Positions 26,255-34,677 of a stretch of DNA of 46,655 nucleotides are shown here, piece by piece. Both the position numbers and the translations under genes were made by a program. Source of the stretch: Roseomonas sp. (GTDB lineage: Bacteria; Pseudomonadota; Alphaproteobacteria; Acetobacterales; Acetobacteraceae); assembly GCA_028288745.1 (NCBI GenBank), contig JAQGHX010000094.1, positions 1 to 46,655 of the forward strand. Reading direction: 5' to 3'. Position 1 is the first letter of the stretch, and each line of letters begins with the position of its first letter. Under the pieces are notes generated by a model. The model was not told where the DNA came from. It did no database searches and saw only the letters and a program-made list of their open reading frames with translations.

Positions 26255-27820
26255 ATGACCCAGATCCCGACCCCGCCCATCCCGCCGCCCAGCGCCTGGG
26301 CCCTGCTGCCGGCCTTCCTGCCGGCCGTGCTGTTCCTGCTGCTGGTGATCTCGCCGCCGCTGAACCAGGACGTCGCCGCCGTGCTCAGCTTCGCCGAGCG
26401 CATGGTGGCGGGCGAGCACCTCTATACCGACCTGATCGACGTCAACCCGCCGCTGATCTTCCTGCTGAACCTGCCGCCGGCGGCGCTGGCGGCCTGGACG
26501 CCGCTGGGCGGGGTGCAGGCGCTGCTGCTGTTCCTGCTGGGCTTCTGCCTGCTGGTGGGCTGGCTCTGCCTGCGGCTGCACCCGCCGCGCGGCCCGGCCG
26601 AGCGGGTGATGATGCTGGCGCTGCTGCCGCTGGTGCTGCTGCTGGCGGGCTATGATTTCGGCCAGCGCGAGCAGATCATGGCCGCCGCCGCGCTGCCCTA
26701 CCTGTTCCTCGCGGAACGGCGCATCGAGGGCCTGCGCACCGGCGCCGGCCTGCTGGCGGGCGTCACGCTGCTGGCCGCCACCGGCTTCGCGCTGAAGCCG
26801 CATTTCCTGGCAGTGCCGGCGCTGGTGGAGGCGGTGGTGCTGCTCGCCGCCGGCCGCCGGCACGGCTTCGGCCGCGCGCTGCGCGACCCGGTGCCCTGGG
26901 GGCTGGCCGCCGCCTGGGCCGCCTACCTCGCGCTGATCGTCCTGGGCTTCCCGGCCTATTTCGGCGCGGTGGTGCCGTTGGTCTGGGATTATTACGTTGG
27001 CCTCGGCCATGCCTCGTGGTGGCAGGTCGTGCTGACCGAGCATTTGTTCACCGCCACGCTGATGACCCTGTCGCTCGGCCTGTTCACGCTGCGCGTCGGC
27101 AGCGCGCTGTTCGGCTGGCTGCCGCGGCTGCTGGCGGCGGCCATGCTGGGCGGGCTCCTCGCCGCCCTCGTGCAGCACAAGGGCTGGAGCTACCATGTCG
27201 TGCCGGTCTGGATGTGGGGCGGGCTGCTCTGCGGTGTGGCGCTCTCGCGCGCCGTGGACGCGCTGCTGCCCCTGCGCACCGCCGCCCGCGTGGCACCGCT
27301 GCTGGCGGCCGGTGCCGGCGTCGCGCTGACCCTGCTGGTGATGCGCGGCGGCGAGGCCCCCTGGCGCGAGTTCAACTTCCATAACGGCCCCGTCGGGCGC
27401 CTCACGGAATGGCTGCGGCGGGAGGCGCCGGAAGGCCGCCTGCTGGTGCTCTCGCCCGATATCTACCCGGCTTACCCGGCGCTGAACTATGTCGAGAACC
27501 GCCCGGTTCTGCGCTTCATGAGCACCTGGCTGCTGCAGGCCGTCTATGAGACCTGCCCCGAGGATGGTGGCCGCTTCCGCCAGCCCCAGCAGATGAACCC
27601 GGCGGAAAGCTACCTCTACGAATCGGTGGCGCGGGATTTCGCGCGCTCGCCGCCGGTAGCGGTGCTGGTCTCGCGCGATGCCGGCATCCCCTGGTGCGCC
27701 GGCCAGCCCTTCGACATGATCGCCTACTTCACACGCCATCCGCTTTTTGCGGAGACATGGCGCCATTATCGCCAGAAAGGCGAGATCGACGGCTACATGC
27801 TGTTCGAACGGGAGGATTGA
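26255..27820 (+). CDS. Polytopic membrane protein, probable GT-C glycosyltransferase
   Basis: A 521-residue protein with about ten to eleven membrane helices up to residue ~365 and a soluble C-terminal part of ~155 residues. The first external loop carries an acidic residue in PPLNQDVAAVLSFAERM and a conserved-looking DLIDVNPPLIFLL, as in GT-C enzymes (ArnT/PMT class) that take a sugar from a polyprenyl phosphate on the periplasmic side. I did not see a better-known family signature, so GT-C is an inference from layout. ATG 26255 is preceded by AGGATAA. It is divergent from the methyltransferase-GT2-flippase unit, which would supply the lipid-linked donor. Confidence 0.75.
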   Translation: MTQIPTPPIPPPSAWALLPAFLPAVLFLLLVISPPLNQDVAAVLSFAERMVAGEHLYTDLIDVNPPLIFLLNLPPAALAAWTPLGGVQALLLFLLGFCLLVGWLCLRLHPPRGPAERVMMLALLPLVLLLAGYDFGQREQIMAAAALPYLFLAERRIEGLRTGAGLLAGVTLLAATGFALKPHFLAVPALVEAVVLLAAGRRHGFGRALRDPVPWGLAAAWAAYLALIVLGFPAYFGAVVPLVWDYYVGLGHASWWQVVLTEHLFTATLMTLSLGLFTLRVGSALFGWLPRLLAAAMLGGLLAALVQHKGWSYHVVPVWMWGGLLCGVALSRAVDALLPLRTAARVAPLLAAGAGVALTLLVMRGGEAPWREFNFHNGPVGRLTEWLRREAPEGRLLVLSPDIYPAYPALNYVENRPVLRFMSTWLLQAVYETCPEDGGRFRQPQQMNPAESYLYESVARDFARSPPVAVLVSRDAGIPWCAGQPFDMIAYFTRHPLFAETWRHYRQKGEIDGYMLFERED

Positions 27821-27853
27821 TGCCCCAACAGGACCCCCCATGCCCGGCCCCGA

Positions 27854-28798
27854 GTGTTCCACGCGGTGTCTGAAAGGGGGCGACACGCCATCCTGCCCGC
27901 GCCGGCGCGGCTGGATAACGCGGTGCGGGGCATCCTGCTCATCGCCTTCGGCTACGCGCTGATCGCCTGTTCAGACGCGGCGGTGAAATGGGCGCTGCCG
28001 CAGACCGGCATCGCCGCCGCCATGCTGTGGCGCGGGGTGTTCGGCGCGCTGACCATGTGGGTGCTGGCGCGCGGGGCCTCGCTACGGCCGGTCAACCTGC
28101 GGCTGATCGGCACCCGCAGCCTGCTGCACTGCGTCGTCTCGGTCGCGTTCTACGCCGTCTGGTTCCTCGGCATGCCGCTGGCGGACAGCTACGCGGTGGC
28201 GGCGGCCTCGCCGCTGATCATGACCGTGCTGGCCATCCCCATCCTGGGCGAGCAGGTGGGCTGGCGCCGCTGGACCAGCACCCTGGTGGGCTTCTGCGGC
28301 GTGCTGGTGATGCTGCAGCCGGGCAGCGCGCTGTGGCGGTGGGAAGTCGTGTTCATGCTGTTGGCCGTGGTGCTGATGGCCACCACCCGTATCTGGACCC
28401 GCGTGCTGGCGCGCACGGACACGCCCACCACCATCACCTTCTGGCTGATGGCCGCGCATATCCCGACCGGCCTGCTGCTGCTGCCGGTGTTTCCGCCACC
28501 CGCATCGATCTTTCCCTCGGCCGGGGCGATGCTGGCGATGGCGGCGCTCGGCTGCGGCAACGCGGTGGCGCACCGGCTCTTCGCCCGCGCCTTCGCCCTC
28601 GCGCCCGTTTCAGTCCTGGCGCCCTTCGAATACAGCCCATTGATCTGGGGCCTGCCGCTCGGCCTGCTGATCTGGGGCGACTGGCCGGCGGGCACCACCT
28701 TCGCGGGGGCGGGCATCGTCATCGCCGCCGGCCTCTACAACCTGCACCGCGAGCGGCAGCGCGCCCGCCAGGCCCGCTTCGCGGCCACCGTGCCATGA
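27854..28798 (+). CDS. EamA family (DMT) transporter 1
   Basis: A ten-helix drug/metabolite transporter of 314 residues with two EamA repeats (~25-155 and ~165-295). The first repeat begins GILLIAFGYALIACSDAAVKW and ends EQVGWRRWTSTLVGFCGVLVM; the second ends FAGAGIVIAAGLYNL. Substrates in this family are metabolites such as amino acids or nucleosides and cannot be read from the sequence. It starts with GTG 27854, 33 bases after the GT-C gene, and its stop overlaps the next EamA gene in ATGA. Confidence 0.9.
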   Translation: MFHAVSERGRHAILPAPARLDNAVRGILLIAFGYALIACSDAAVKWALPQTGIAAAMLWRGVFGALTMWVLARGASLRPVNLRLIGTRSLLHCVVSVAFYAVWFLGMPLADSYAVAAASPLIMTVLAIPILGEQVGWRRWTSTLVGFCGVLVMLQPGSALWRWEVVFMLLAVVLMATTRIWTRVLARTDTPTTITFWLMAAHIPTGLLLLPVFPPPASIFPSAGAMLAMAALGCGNAVAHRLFARAFALAPVSVLAPFEYSPLIWGLPLGLLIWGDWPAGTTFAGAGIVIAAGLYNLHRERQRARQARFAATVP

Positions 28799-29748
28799 AG
28801 GCCGGCGCGGCCGCCGGCGCGGCCGCGGCCGTCACGCCGAGGGTGCTGCGGCACGACATCCGCCGTGGCGCCGCCATGATCCTGGCCTCCACCATGCTGT
28901 TCTCCGTCATAGCGGTGGTCGTAAAGCTGCTTGGCGGCAGCATCCCCTTCATGGAGATCGCGTTCTTCCGCAGCTTCTTCGCGCTGCCCATCGTGCTGCT
29001 GCTGGCGCTGCGCGGGCGGGCGACGCTGCGCACCCGCCGCTTTCCCGGTCATCTGGCGCGCGCCTGCACCGGGCTCGGTGCCACCTGCTGCATGTTCTTC
29101 TCGGCCACCGTGCTGCCGCTGGGCGAGCAGCAGGCGCTGACCTACGGCACGCCCATCTTCGTCACGCTGCTGGCCTACCCCTTCCTGGGGGAACGCCCGG
29201 GGCCGCACCGCTGGGCGGCGGTGGCGATGGGCTTCGCCGGCATCCTGATCATCGCGCTCGGCCCCACGCTGATGGGCGAGACGCGGGTGCCGCCGGCCGG
29301 CATCGCCGCCTGGGTCATCGTCGCGGGCTATGTGGCCGCCGTCACGCACGGGATGTTCGCGGCCTCGACCACCTTGCTGGTGCGCCAGCTTTCCGCGACC
29401 GAGGGCAGCACCAGCATCGTGCTGTGGCAGTCCATCCTGATGACGGCGCTGTGCGCACTGGCGCTGCCCTTCGTCTGGGTGACGCCGTCAGCGATGGAAT
29501 GGCTGTTGCTGCTGGGAATGGGGCTGGTCGGTGGTATCGGCCAATTGCTCTCGACCGAGGCTTTCGCCAGCGCGCAGGTCTCCTCGCTCGGCCCTTACAC
29601 CTATACGGCGCTGCTTTGGGCGGCGCTGTTCGGCTGGTTGATCTGGGGGGATGTGCCGGGGGTGGCGATGGTCACCGGCGCGGCGCTGATCGTCGGTGCC
29701 GGCCTGTATATCCTGCACCGCGAGATGCGGCGGCGTCAGCGGCCCTGA
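28795..29748 (+). CDS. EamA family (DMT) transporter 2
   Basis: A second EamA-type transporter of 317 residues with ten predicted helices. It begins with an Ala-rich leader, and the first EamA repeat opens AAMILASTMLFSVIAVVVKLLG. The ends of the repeats show GERPGPHRWAAVAMGFAGILI and AMVTGAALIVGAGLYILHR. It shares the fold but only moderate sequence with the preceding protein. The start overlaps the stop of the first transporter by 4 bp, so the pair is translationally coupled. Whether they act together or on different substrates is unknown. Confidence 0.9.
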   Translation: MKAGAAAGAAAAVTPRVLRHDIRRGAAMILASTMLFSVIAVVVKLLGGSIPFMEIAFFRSFFALPIVLLLALRGRATLRTRRFPGHLARACTGLGATCCMFFSATVLPLGEQQALTYGTPIFVTLLAYPFLGERPGPHRWAAVAMGFAGILIIALGPTLMGETRVPPAGIAAWVIVAGYVAAVTHGMFAASTTLLVRQLSATEGSTSIVLWQSILMTALCALALPFVWVTPSAMEWLLLLGMGLVGGIGQLLSTEAFASAQVSSLGPYTYTALLWAALFGWLIWGDVPGVAMVTGAALIVGAGLYILHREMRRRQRP

Positions 29749-29838
29749 ACCGCGGGCGGTTCGGCCTTGGCCATCCACCCCGTTTCTTGCCAGTCTCCCG
29801 CCGGGTTCTCCGCGCCGGTCCGGATGCCGGACAAGCAA

Positions 29839-29866
29839 ATGGCGCGAGGGAGTTCCCCCGCGCCAT
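29839..29866 (-). terminator. Likely terminator of the outer-membrane protein gene
   Basis: A hairpin with an 8-bp perfect outer stem (29839-29846 with 29859-29866) and further G-C pairs inside lies 20 bases past the stop at 29887, followed on the minus strand by TTTGCTTGT, a poor T-run. It can also serve the convergent EamA gene. Confidence 0.5.
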
Positions 29867-29886
29867 GCCGGTCGGGCCGATACTGT

Positions 29887-31113
29887 TTAGAAAGAAGCGG
29901 TGATGCCGAAGCGGAAGCCGTTGAAGCCGTGCTCGCCATCCATGTAGCTGGCATTGACCCGCAGCGAGGAGCCGAGCGTGGCGAAGACGCCGTATTCCTG
30001 CCAGGACTCGATGGCCAGCTTGTCGCCGGTCATGCGCGTGTCGATGACCTGCACGCCCATGCTGACCGGCATGCCGCCCAGCGCGGTGACAGGGGCCTGC
30101 AGGGAGACGCCGTTGCGGAAGCCCCAGTTCTGCAGGTTATAGTTGATGCGGTGGTTGTCGTATTCCAGCGGGCGGGTCTTGTAGTAGCCGAGCGTATTGG
30201 CGATCCCGAGCGTCGCGGTGCCGAGCGAGAAACGCAGATCACTGGTCAATGCGGCGCCATAGGTCTGGCCGACCGTGGCGGAGTCGTAGGAACCGGCGGC
30301 GCCCCAGCGCAGAGTGGGCGTCAGCGCCCAGCGCACGTCCGGCGTGGTGACGACGGGCAAGCGCACGCCCAGGGCGCCGGTGCCGAGATAAGCGGTCTCG
30401 CCATCGGTCTCGCTGATCATCATCGGCGCGCTGAAGAAGACCTCCGGGCCATCGGTGCCGAAGGCGTAGGAGACAGCGAGCGGGATGCTGTAGGTGTTGA
30501 TGGTGAAGGAGCGCGTTTCCTGGTGCATGGCATTCACGCCGATGCCGAAGTGCCAGCCGGCGCCACGGGGCGACATGCCGCCATCATCACCTGGCAGGAG
30601 CGTGCCGGCGGTGAAATCGGCCGCGATCGACTGGCCGAGCAGCGAGGATGGGTTGCCCGCCACGACATCGACAGTGCTCTTGGCGACGACAGCCGCGACG
30701 AGCTCCTTCAACACCTCGGGGTCCGATTTACCCGTCACGAAGTCTGTGAGCTGCGCCTGGACCGACGCGACGCTGGTGCCCGAAAAGGTGCGGCTGAAAT
30801 TCGCCTCGGTCGAGGTGACATTGATGGCGTTGCTGCCCGGCACCGTCGCGATGTTGAACGGTACGCCCTGCACCGACAGCACGCCGGTCACCAGCGAGCC
30901 GGAGGTGTAGGATGGCAGGATTGTCCTGATGCGGCCGGCCTCAAGTGCGGTGCGGGCTTCGGCCTCATTGCTGAAGCTGCGGGTGCTGGTCTGCCCGTTG
31001 GAGGTCAGGGTCAGCACGAAGGGTTCGGCTGCCCGCGCCCTCTGGACTGTTGCCGTGAGCAGCGTGGCGAGGGTGGAGGCGGCTACAAGGCCGAGGATGC
31101 GAGGTGTTTGCAT
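29887..31113 (-). CDS. Secreted outer-membrane beta-barrel protein, unknown family
   Basis: A 408-residue exported protein. A signal peptide (MQTPRILGLVAASTLATLL... cleaved near ARA-AEPF) is followed by a soluble Ser/Thr-rich N-terminal part (~30-190) and a C-terminal half of alternating polar and hydrophobic strands, ending in FRFGITASF with a terminal Phe, the usual signal for barrel assembly. The pattern resembles an autotransporter-type barrel or small porin, but I cannot name the family. I start at ATG 31113 because it precedes the signal peptide; there is no good ribosome site. Third-position GC is lower than in neighbours, and the upstream region is AT-rich, which may point to transfer. 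Confidence 0.8.
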   Translation of the reverse strand: MQTPRILGLVAASTLATLLTATVQRARAAEPFVLTLTSNGQTSTRSFSNEAEARTALEAGRIRTILPSYTSGSLVTGVLSVQGVPFNIATVPGSNAINVTSTEANFSRTFSGTSVASVQAQLTDFVTGKSDPEVLKELVAAVVAKSTVDVVAGNPSSLLGQSIAADFTAGTLLPGDDGGMSPRGAGWHFGIGVNAMHQETRSFTINTYSIPLAVSYAFGTDGPEVFFSAPMMISETDGETAYLGTGALGVRLPVVTTPDVRWALTPTLRWGAAGSYDSATVGQTYGAALTSDLRFSLGTATLGIANTLGYYKTRPLEYDNHRINYNLQNWGFRNGVSLQAPVTALGGMPVSMGVQVIDTRMTGDKLAIESWQEYGVFATLGSSLRVNASYMDGEHGFNGFRFGITASF

Positions 31114-31137
31114 AGAAAGGGAATATGACGCAGTAAA

Positions 31138-31152
31138 ATAACGCTGCGTTAT
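31138..31152. promoter_or_regulatory. Palindrome upstream of the outer-membrane protein gene
   Basis: ATAACGC-T-GCGTTAT is a perfect 7-bp inverted repeat around one base, 25 bp before the ATG at 31113, in an AT-rich patch. Nearby, TATACAAC occurs twice (31168-31175 and 31196-31203). A repressor or activator site for the barrel gene is plausible; the regulator is unknown. Confidence 0.5.
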
Positions 31153-31299
31153 CGATTTTTGCCACACTATACAACTTCCTGGTGTATGTTGCTTTTATAC
31201 AACGTCCAGATAGCACAGGTCATGGCTTATCGTCGTCTGGACAGCGGTGGCGGGATCGGGTCCTCTGCCTGCCTGCCTGGGTTGGAGCAGCCGGTGAGC

Positions 31300-32184
31300 A
31301 TGACCTTTCTCCGCGACGATCCTTTGCCGCCCGGCGCGGTGCAGGAACTGGGGCGACCCGGCGGGCCCCGGATCCGGCGCGTCCGCTGCGACAATCCCGG
31401 GCCTTTTACCTTCCTCGGCACTAACAGCTACTTGCTGGGCGAGGGCGAGGTGACGCTGATCGACCCCGGTCCGGGGGATGCCGCCCATACCGCCGCGCTG
31501 CTGGCGGCAATGCCGGGCGAGCGGTTATCGCGCATCCTGGTCACGCATACCCATCGCGACCATAGCGAGGGCGTTCCGGCGCTGCTGGCCGCGACCGGCG
31601 CCGCCACCTTCGGCTTCGGCCCGCACCTGACGCCCCTGGGCGATAGCGGGGCGGGCGCCGACCACGCCTACGACCCCGTCCACCGGCTGGCGGACGGCGA
31701 TGTGGTCGAGGGCGAGGGCTGGCGCCTGGCCGCGCTGCACACGCCCGGCCACTGCGCCAACCACCTGAGCTTCGCGCTGGAAGGCAGCGGCATCCTGTTC
31801 AGCGGCGACCATGCCATGAGCTGCTCGACCAGCGTGGTCACCCCGCCGGATGGCGACATGACGGCCTATATGGCGGGGCTCGCGCGGGTGGCGGCCGGGC
31901 AGTGGTCGTGGTTGCTGCCCGGCCACGGCGCCCCTTTGCGCGACCCAGGACCGCTGCTGAACGCCCTGCTGGACCATCGGTGGGAGCGGGAGGCGCTGGT
32001 GCTGGGGGCCCTGCGTCGCCACGGCCCGGCCACCGCCGCGGCGCTGGTGGCGGGCGTCTATGGCGCGCTGGACCCGCGTCTGGTGCAGGCCGCCGGCCAT
32101 AGCCTGCGGGCGCATCTGGTGAAATTGGAGCGTGACGGGCTGGCGGTGGGCGAGGGCGGCCTGTGGCACGCCGTGCCGGGCTGA
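31300..32184 (+). CDS. MBL-fold metallo-hydrolase (LACTB2-like)
   Basis: A 294-residue metallo-beta-lactamase-fold hydrolase. The metal site is THTHRDHSEG (~residues 83-92), followed by HTPGHCANHLSF and FSGDHAM. A C-terminal winged-helix-like tail (~220-290) is typical of the LACTB2/YcbL-like group, some members of which cleave RNA. GTG 31294 with GGAG six bases upstream is a possible alternative start two codons earlier; an open frame further upstream runs through an AT-rich promoter region and is unlikely. Substrate is not predictable. Confidence 0.88.
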   Translation: MTFLRDDPLPPGAVQELGRPGGPRIRRVRCDNPGPFTFLGTNSYLLGEGEVTLIDPGPGDAAHTAALLAAMPGERLSRILVTHTHRDHSEGVPALLAATGAATFGFGPHLTPLGDSGAGADHAYDPVHRLADGDVVEGEGWRLAALHTPGHCANHLSFALEGSGILFSGDHAMSCSTSVVTPPDGDMTAYMAGLARVAAGQWSWLLPGHGAPLRDPGPLLNALLDHRWEREALVLGALRRHGPATAAALVAGVYGALDPRLVQAAGHSLRAHLVKLERDGLAVGEGGLWHAVPG

Positions 32185-32278
32185 GGCGCGGCGGGCATGA
32201 CGAAGCAGGGCTGGATTGGCGCGCCCTTGGGGGTTATCCCGTCAGCCACCGCCCCGCGCGGCCGAAGGAGGGGCGTCC

Positions 32279-32689
32279 ATGACCGAGCCGCCAGTGTTCA
32301 CCGCCGTCACCCGGGACGTGCGCGTTTCCGTTCGGGCTTTCTACCTGGAAGACCAGTCGAAGCCCGACGAATCCCATTTTGTTTGGGCCTATCGCGTCAC
32401 GATTACCAACGAGGGGCCCCGCACGGTGCAGTTGTTGAAGCGGAGCTGGATGATTACCGATGGGCTCGGCCGCACGCAGCAGGTGCATGGTCCTGGCGTT
32501 GTTGGCGAGCAACCTGTGCTGGAAGCGGACGAAAGCTTCGAATACACATCAGGCACGCCGCTCTCGACGCCCTCCGGCTTCATGCGCGGCACGTACCACA
32601 TGATGGAGCGCGACAGCGGCGAAGCTTTCGACGTTGCCATCCCCGCCTTCAGCCTGGACAGCCCCCATCAGGGCGGTGCCGTGCACTGA
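32279..32689 (+). CDS. apaG: ApaG protein
   Basis: A 136-residue protein of the ApaG (DUF525) family, a beta-sandwich fold. Typical parts are FVWAYRVTITNEGPRTVQLL, WMITDGLGRTQQVHGPGVVG and GFMRGTYHMM. ApaG is linked to cobalt and magnesium tolerance in enterobacteria, though the molecular role is unclear. ATG 32279 has an excellent GGAGG site six bases upstream. It follows the MBL gene after 94 bp and precedes folE. Confidence 0.95.
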   Translation: MTEPPVFTAVTRDVRVSVRAFYLEDQSKPDESHFVWAYRVTITNEGPRTVQLLKRSWMITDGLGRTQQVHGPGVVGEQPVLEADESFEYTSGTPLSTPSGFMRGTYHMMERDSGEAFDVAIPAFSLDSPHQGGAVH

Positions 32690-32793
32690 CCCGTGGTCGC
32701 GGGTTCTGACGCCCTCCCATGTGGAAGCCAAACCGGCCTTTCGCCGGCCTTGCCGCTTTCCCTTCACCGGTTTTTCTGACGGAAACATTGGCA

Positions 32794-33432
32794 GTGAACA
32801 TCCAAGCCCCGGCCTCAGCGGCGGAAGCCGCAGCGACTCTCCACCAGCGTCCCAGCCGGGAGGAGGCCGAGGCCGCGGTACGCACCATGCTGCTCTGGGC
32901 AGGCGACAACCCGGACCGGGAGGGGCTGCTGGACACCCCCGCCCGCGTCGTCCGCTCCTACGAGGCCTTCTTCTCCGGCTATGGCGAGGACCCGGTCGAG
33001 ATGCTGGCCCGCTCCTTCGAGGAGACGGAAGGCTATGACGAGATGGTCGTGCTGCGCGACATCCGGCTGGAGAGCCATTGCGAGCACCACATGGTGCCCA
33101 TCATCGGCCGCGCCCATATTGCCTATCTGCCGCGGGACCGCGTCGTCGGCATCAGCAAGCTGGCGCGGGTGATGGACATCTATTCCAAGCGCCTGCAGAT
33201 CCAGGAGAAGCTGACGGCGCAGATCGCCAATACCATCAACCAGGTGCTGAAGCCCAAGGGCGTGGCCGTGGTGATCGAGGCGGCGCACGAGTGCATGACC
33301 ACGCGCGGCGTGCACAAGCCGGGCGTGACGATGGTGACCAGCCGCATGCTGGGGGCCTTCCGCGATAATTCCGACACGCGGCGCGAATTCCTGGCGATGA
33401 TCAGCGCGCCGCGCAGCGCCATGGAAGGCTGA
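32794..33432 (+). CDS. folE: GTP cyclohydrolase I
   Basis: Converts GTP to dihydroneopterin triphosphate, the first step of folate and pterin synthesis. The fold is complete: [19 protein letters not shown], then the zinc site [37 protein letters not shown], and [15 protein letters not shown], which provides the second Cys. I start at GTG 32794 (212 residues, normal length); ATG 32719 is open but adds 25 residues not typical of the family. A hairpin pair downstream separates it from a convergent RidA gene. Confidence 0.95.
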   Translation: MNIQAPASAAEAAATLHQRPSREEAEAAVRTMLLWAGDNPDREGLLDTPARVVRSYEAFFSGYGEDPVEMLARSFEETEGYDEMVVLRDIRLESHCEHHMVPIIGRAHIAYLPRDRVVGISKLARVMDIYSKRLQIQEKLTAQIANTINQVLKPKGVAVVIEAAHECMTTRGVHKPGVTMVTSRMLGAFRDNSDTRREFLAMISAPRSAMEG

Positions 33433-33439
33433 CGGCGCC

Positions 33440-33461
33440 CCGGGGGAAACGATTCCCCCGG
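33440..33461. terminator. Hairpin after folE
   Basis: A 9-bp perfect stem (33440-33448 with 33453-33461, 4-nt loop) lies 7 bases past the folE stop. There is no T-run; a longer hairpin follows at 33479-33511. Confidence 0.45.
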
Positions 33462-33478
33462 ACGGCTTTGCCGGGGCC

Positions 33479-33511
33479 AAGCGGGCCGGGGCAGGTTGCC
33501 CCGGCCCGCTT
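33479..33511. terminator. Long hairpin between folE and the RidA gene
   Basis: A 15-bp perfect inverted repeat (33479-33493 with 33497-33511, 3-nt loop) touches the stop of the convergent RidA gene. Very stable, without a T-run, so probably a bidirectional block or RNA end stabiliser. Confidence 0.55.
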
Positions 33512-33900
33512 CAATCGGCCGCTTCGGCTTCCACTTCCACCACGAAGCGCGGGTCGGCCAGGCCGGCCGCCACCAGCAGCGTGCTGGTCGGCGCATGATC
33601 GCCGAAGAACACGTTGCGGGCCTGGCGCCATTCGCCCAGCAGGGCGCGGTCGGTCAGCAGCACCAGCACGCGCACCACGTTGCGCGGCCCCATGCCATGC
33701 GCCGCCAGCACGCTGCCCAGATTGGCCAGCGCCTGCCTCATCTGCGCGGGCCCGCCCTCGGCCACGCTGCCATCCGCCGCTACGCCGATCTGCCCGGCGA
33801 CGATCAGGCGCCGCCCCGGGCCCTCGACCAGGGCCGCCTGCGAATAGAAGCCGGCCGGTGCCGGCACGCCGGGCGGGTTGCTGAAGGTGACGCTGCTCAT
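33511..33900 (-). CDS. RidA family protein
   Basis: A 129-residue protein of the RidA/YjgF/UK114 family, trimeric enzymes or binders that often hydrolyse reactive imines and enamines. Typical features are GFYSQAALVEGPGRRLIVAG near the start, MRQALANLGSVLAAHG in the middle, and VAAGLADPRFVVEVEAEA at the end. The usual active-site Arg of archetypal RidA (in the IRV/VRV block) appears in VVRVLVLLTD, although this assignment is tentative. The start ATG overlaps the lipoprotein stop by 4 bp, so it is coupled to that gene. Confidence 0.88.
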   Translation of the reverse strand: MSSVTFSNPPGVPAPAGFYSQAALVEGPGRRLIVAGQIGVAADGSVAEGGPAQMRQALANLGSVLAAHGMGPRNVVRVLVLLTDRALLGEWRQARNVFFGDHAPTSTLLVAAGLADPRFVVEVEAEAAD

Positions 33901-34637
33901 GGCCGGGGCAGCGCCACAGGCGGGGCCAGCGGCCCAGGCGGGTCCAGCGGCGCGGGTGGTGCCTGCGGCGCGCCGGCGGGGCCACCGCCCAGGTTCTCCT
34001 GCTGGATCGGGCCTACGGGCACCGCGCCGGGCTCGCCGCTCATGATCCAGTCGCGCAGGTTGCGGCGGATCTGGAACTCGAACTCCACGTTCAGGTCATC
34101 CATCGCCTGCCGCACGATCTGGTCGGCGGCGCGCTCCCGGCTGCCCGGGCCTTCGTCGATCACGGTGGCGGTGCGGCGCGCCTCGGCTTCGGTGAAGCCG
34201 ACGCGGCGGCCATCGGCGCCCAAAATCTCCAGCCGCACGCGGATGGCGCAGGACAGGCGCTCCGTCCGCTGGCTGAACATGCCGCCGCCGCTGGCCACTT
34301 CGCGGGTCAGGGTGGCGCCGTCCACCATGAAGCGGGCGCGCCCGGCGGTGCCGACGGGCACCAGCCTTTCCCGCCCCATCCGCACCGCCTGCAGGGCAGG
34401 GGGGAGCGGTGCGGGCGGGTCGGTGCGGAAGGTGGGGCCGGCGGTGGGCTCGACCACCTCGATATCCAGCACGTTCAGCCGCAGCGGCGTCAGGTAGCTG
34501 TAGCCCGGCGCGGGGGCCAGCATCGGCAGGGCCTCGCCGGTGGAACATGCGGCGGCCAGCAGCGGCAGCAGCAGCGCCATGCGTCGCGGCACGGGGTGTC
34601 GCATCGCCGGCGGGCGGCCTGTGGTCGTCGGCATCAT
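33897..34637 (-). CDS. Predicted lipoprotein, conserved hypothetical
   Basis: A 246-residue lipoprotein. After a basic N-terminus (RHPVPRR) comes a short hydrophobic stretch and the lipobox LLAAACS, with Cys the lipidated residue. The mature part reads like a periplasmic domain, followed by a Pro/Gly-rich tail (~205-246). I start at ATG 34637, behind GGAAG; an earlier ATG at 34655 is possible. The function is unknown. Its stop overlaps the RidA start, and hslO lies 40 bp upstream, so the three may form one transcript. Confidence 0.78.
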   Translation of the reverse strand: MMPTTTGRPPAMRHPVPRRMALLLPLLAAACSTGEALPMLAPAPGYSYLTPLRLNVLDIEVVEPTAGPTFRTDPPAPLPPALQAVRMGRERLVPVGTAGRARFMVDGATLTREVASGGGMFSQRTERLSCAIRVRLEILGADGRRVGFTEAEARRTATVIDEGPGSRERAADQIVRQAMDDLNVEFEFQIRRNLRDWIMSGEPGAVPVGPIQQENLGGGPAGAPQAPPAPLDPPGPLAPPVALPRP

Positions 34638-34677
34638 CGCGTCTTCCTTCCCCATTTCCCTCCCGCCACCGGCGGCC

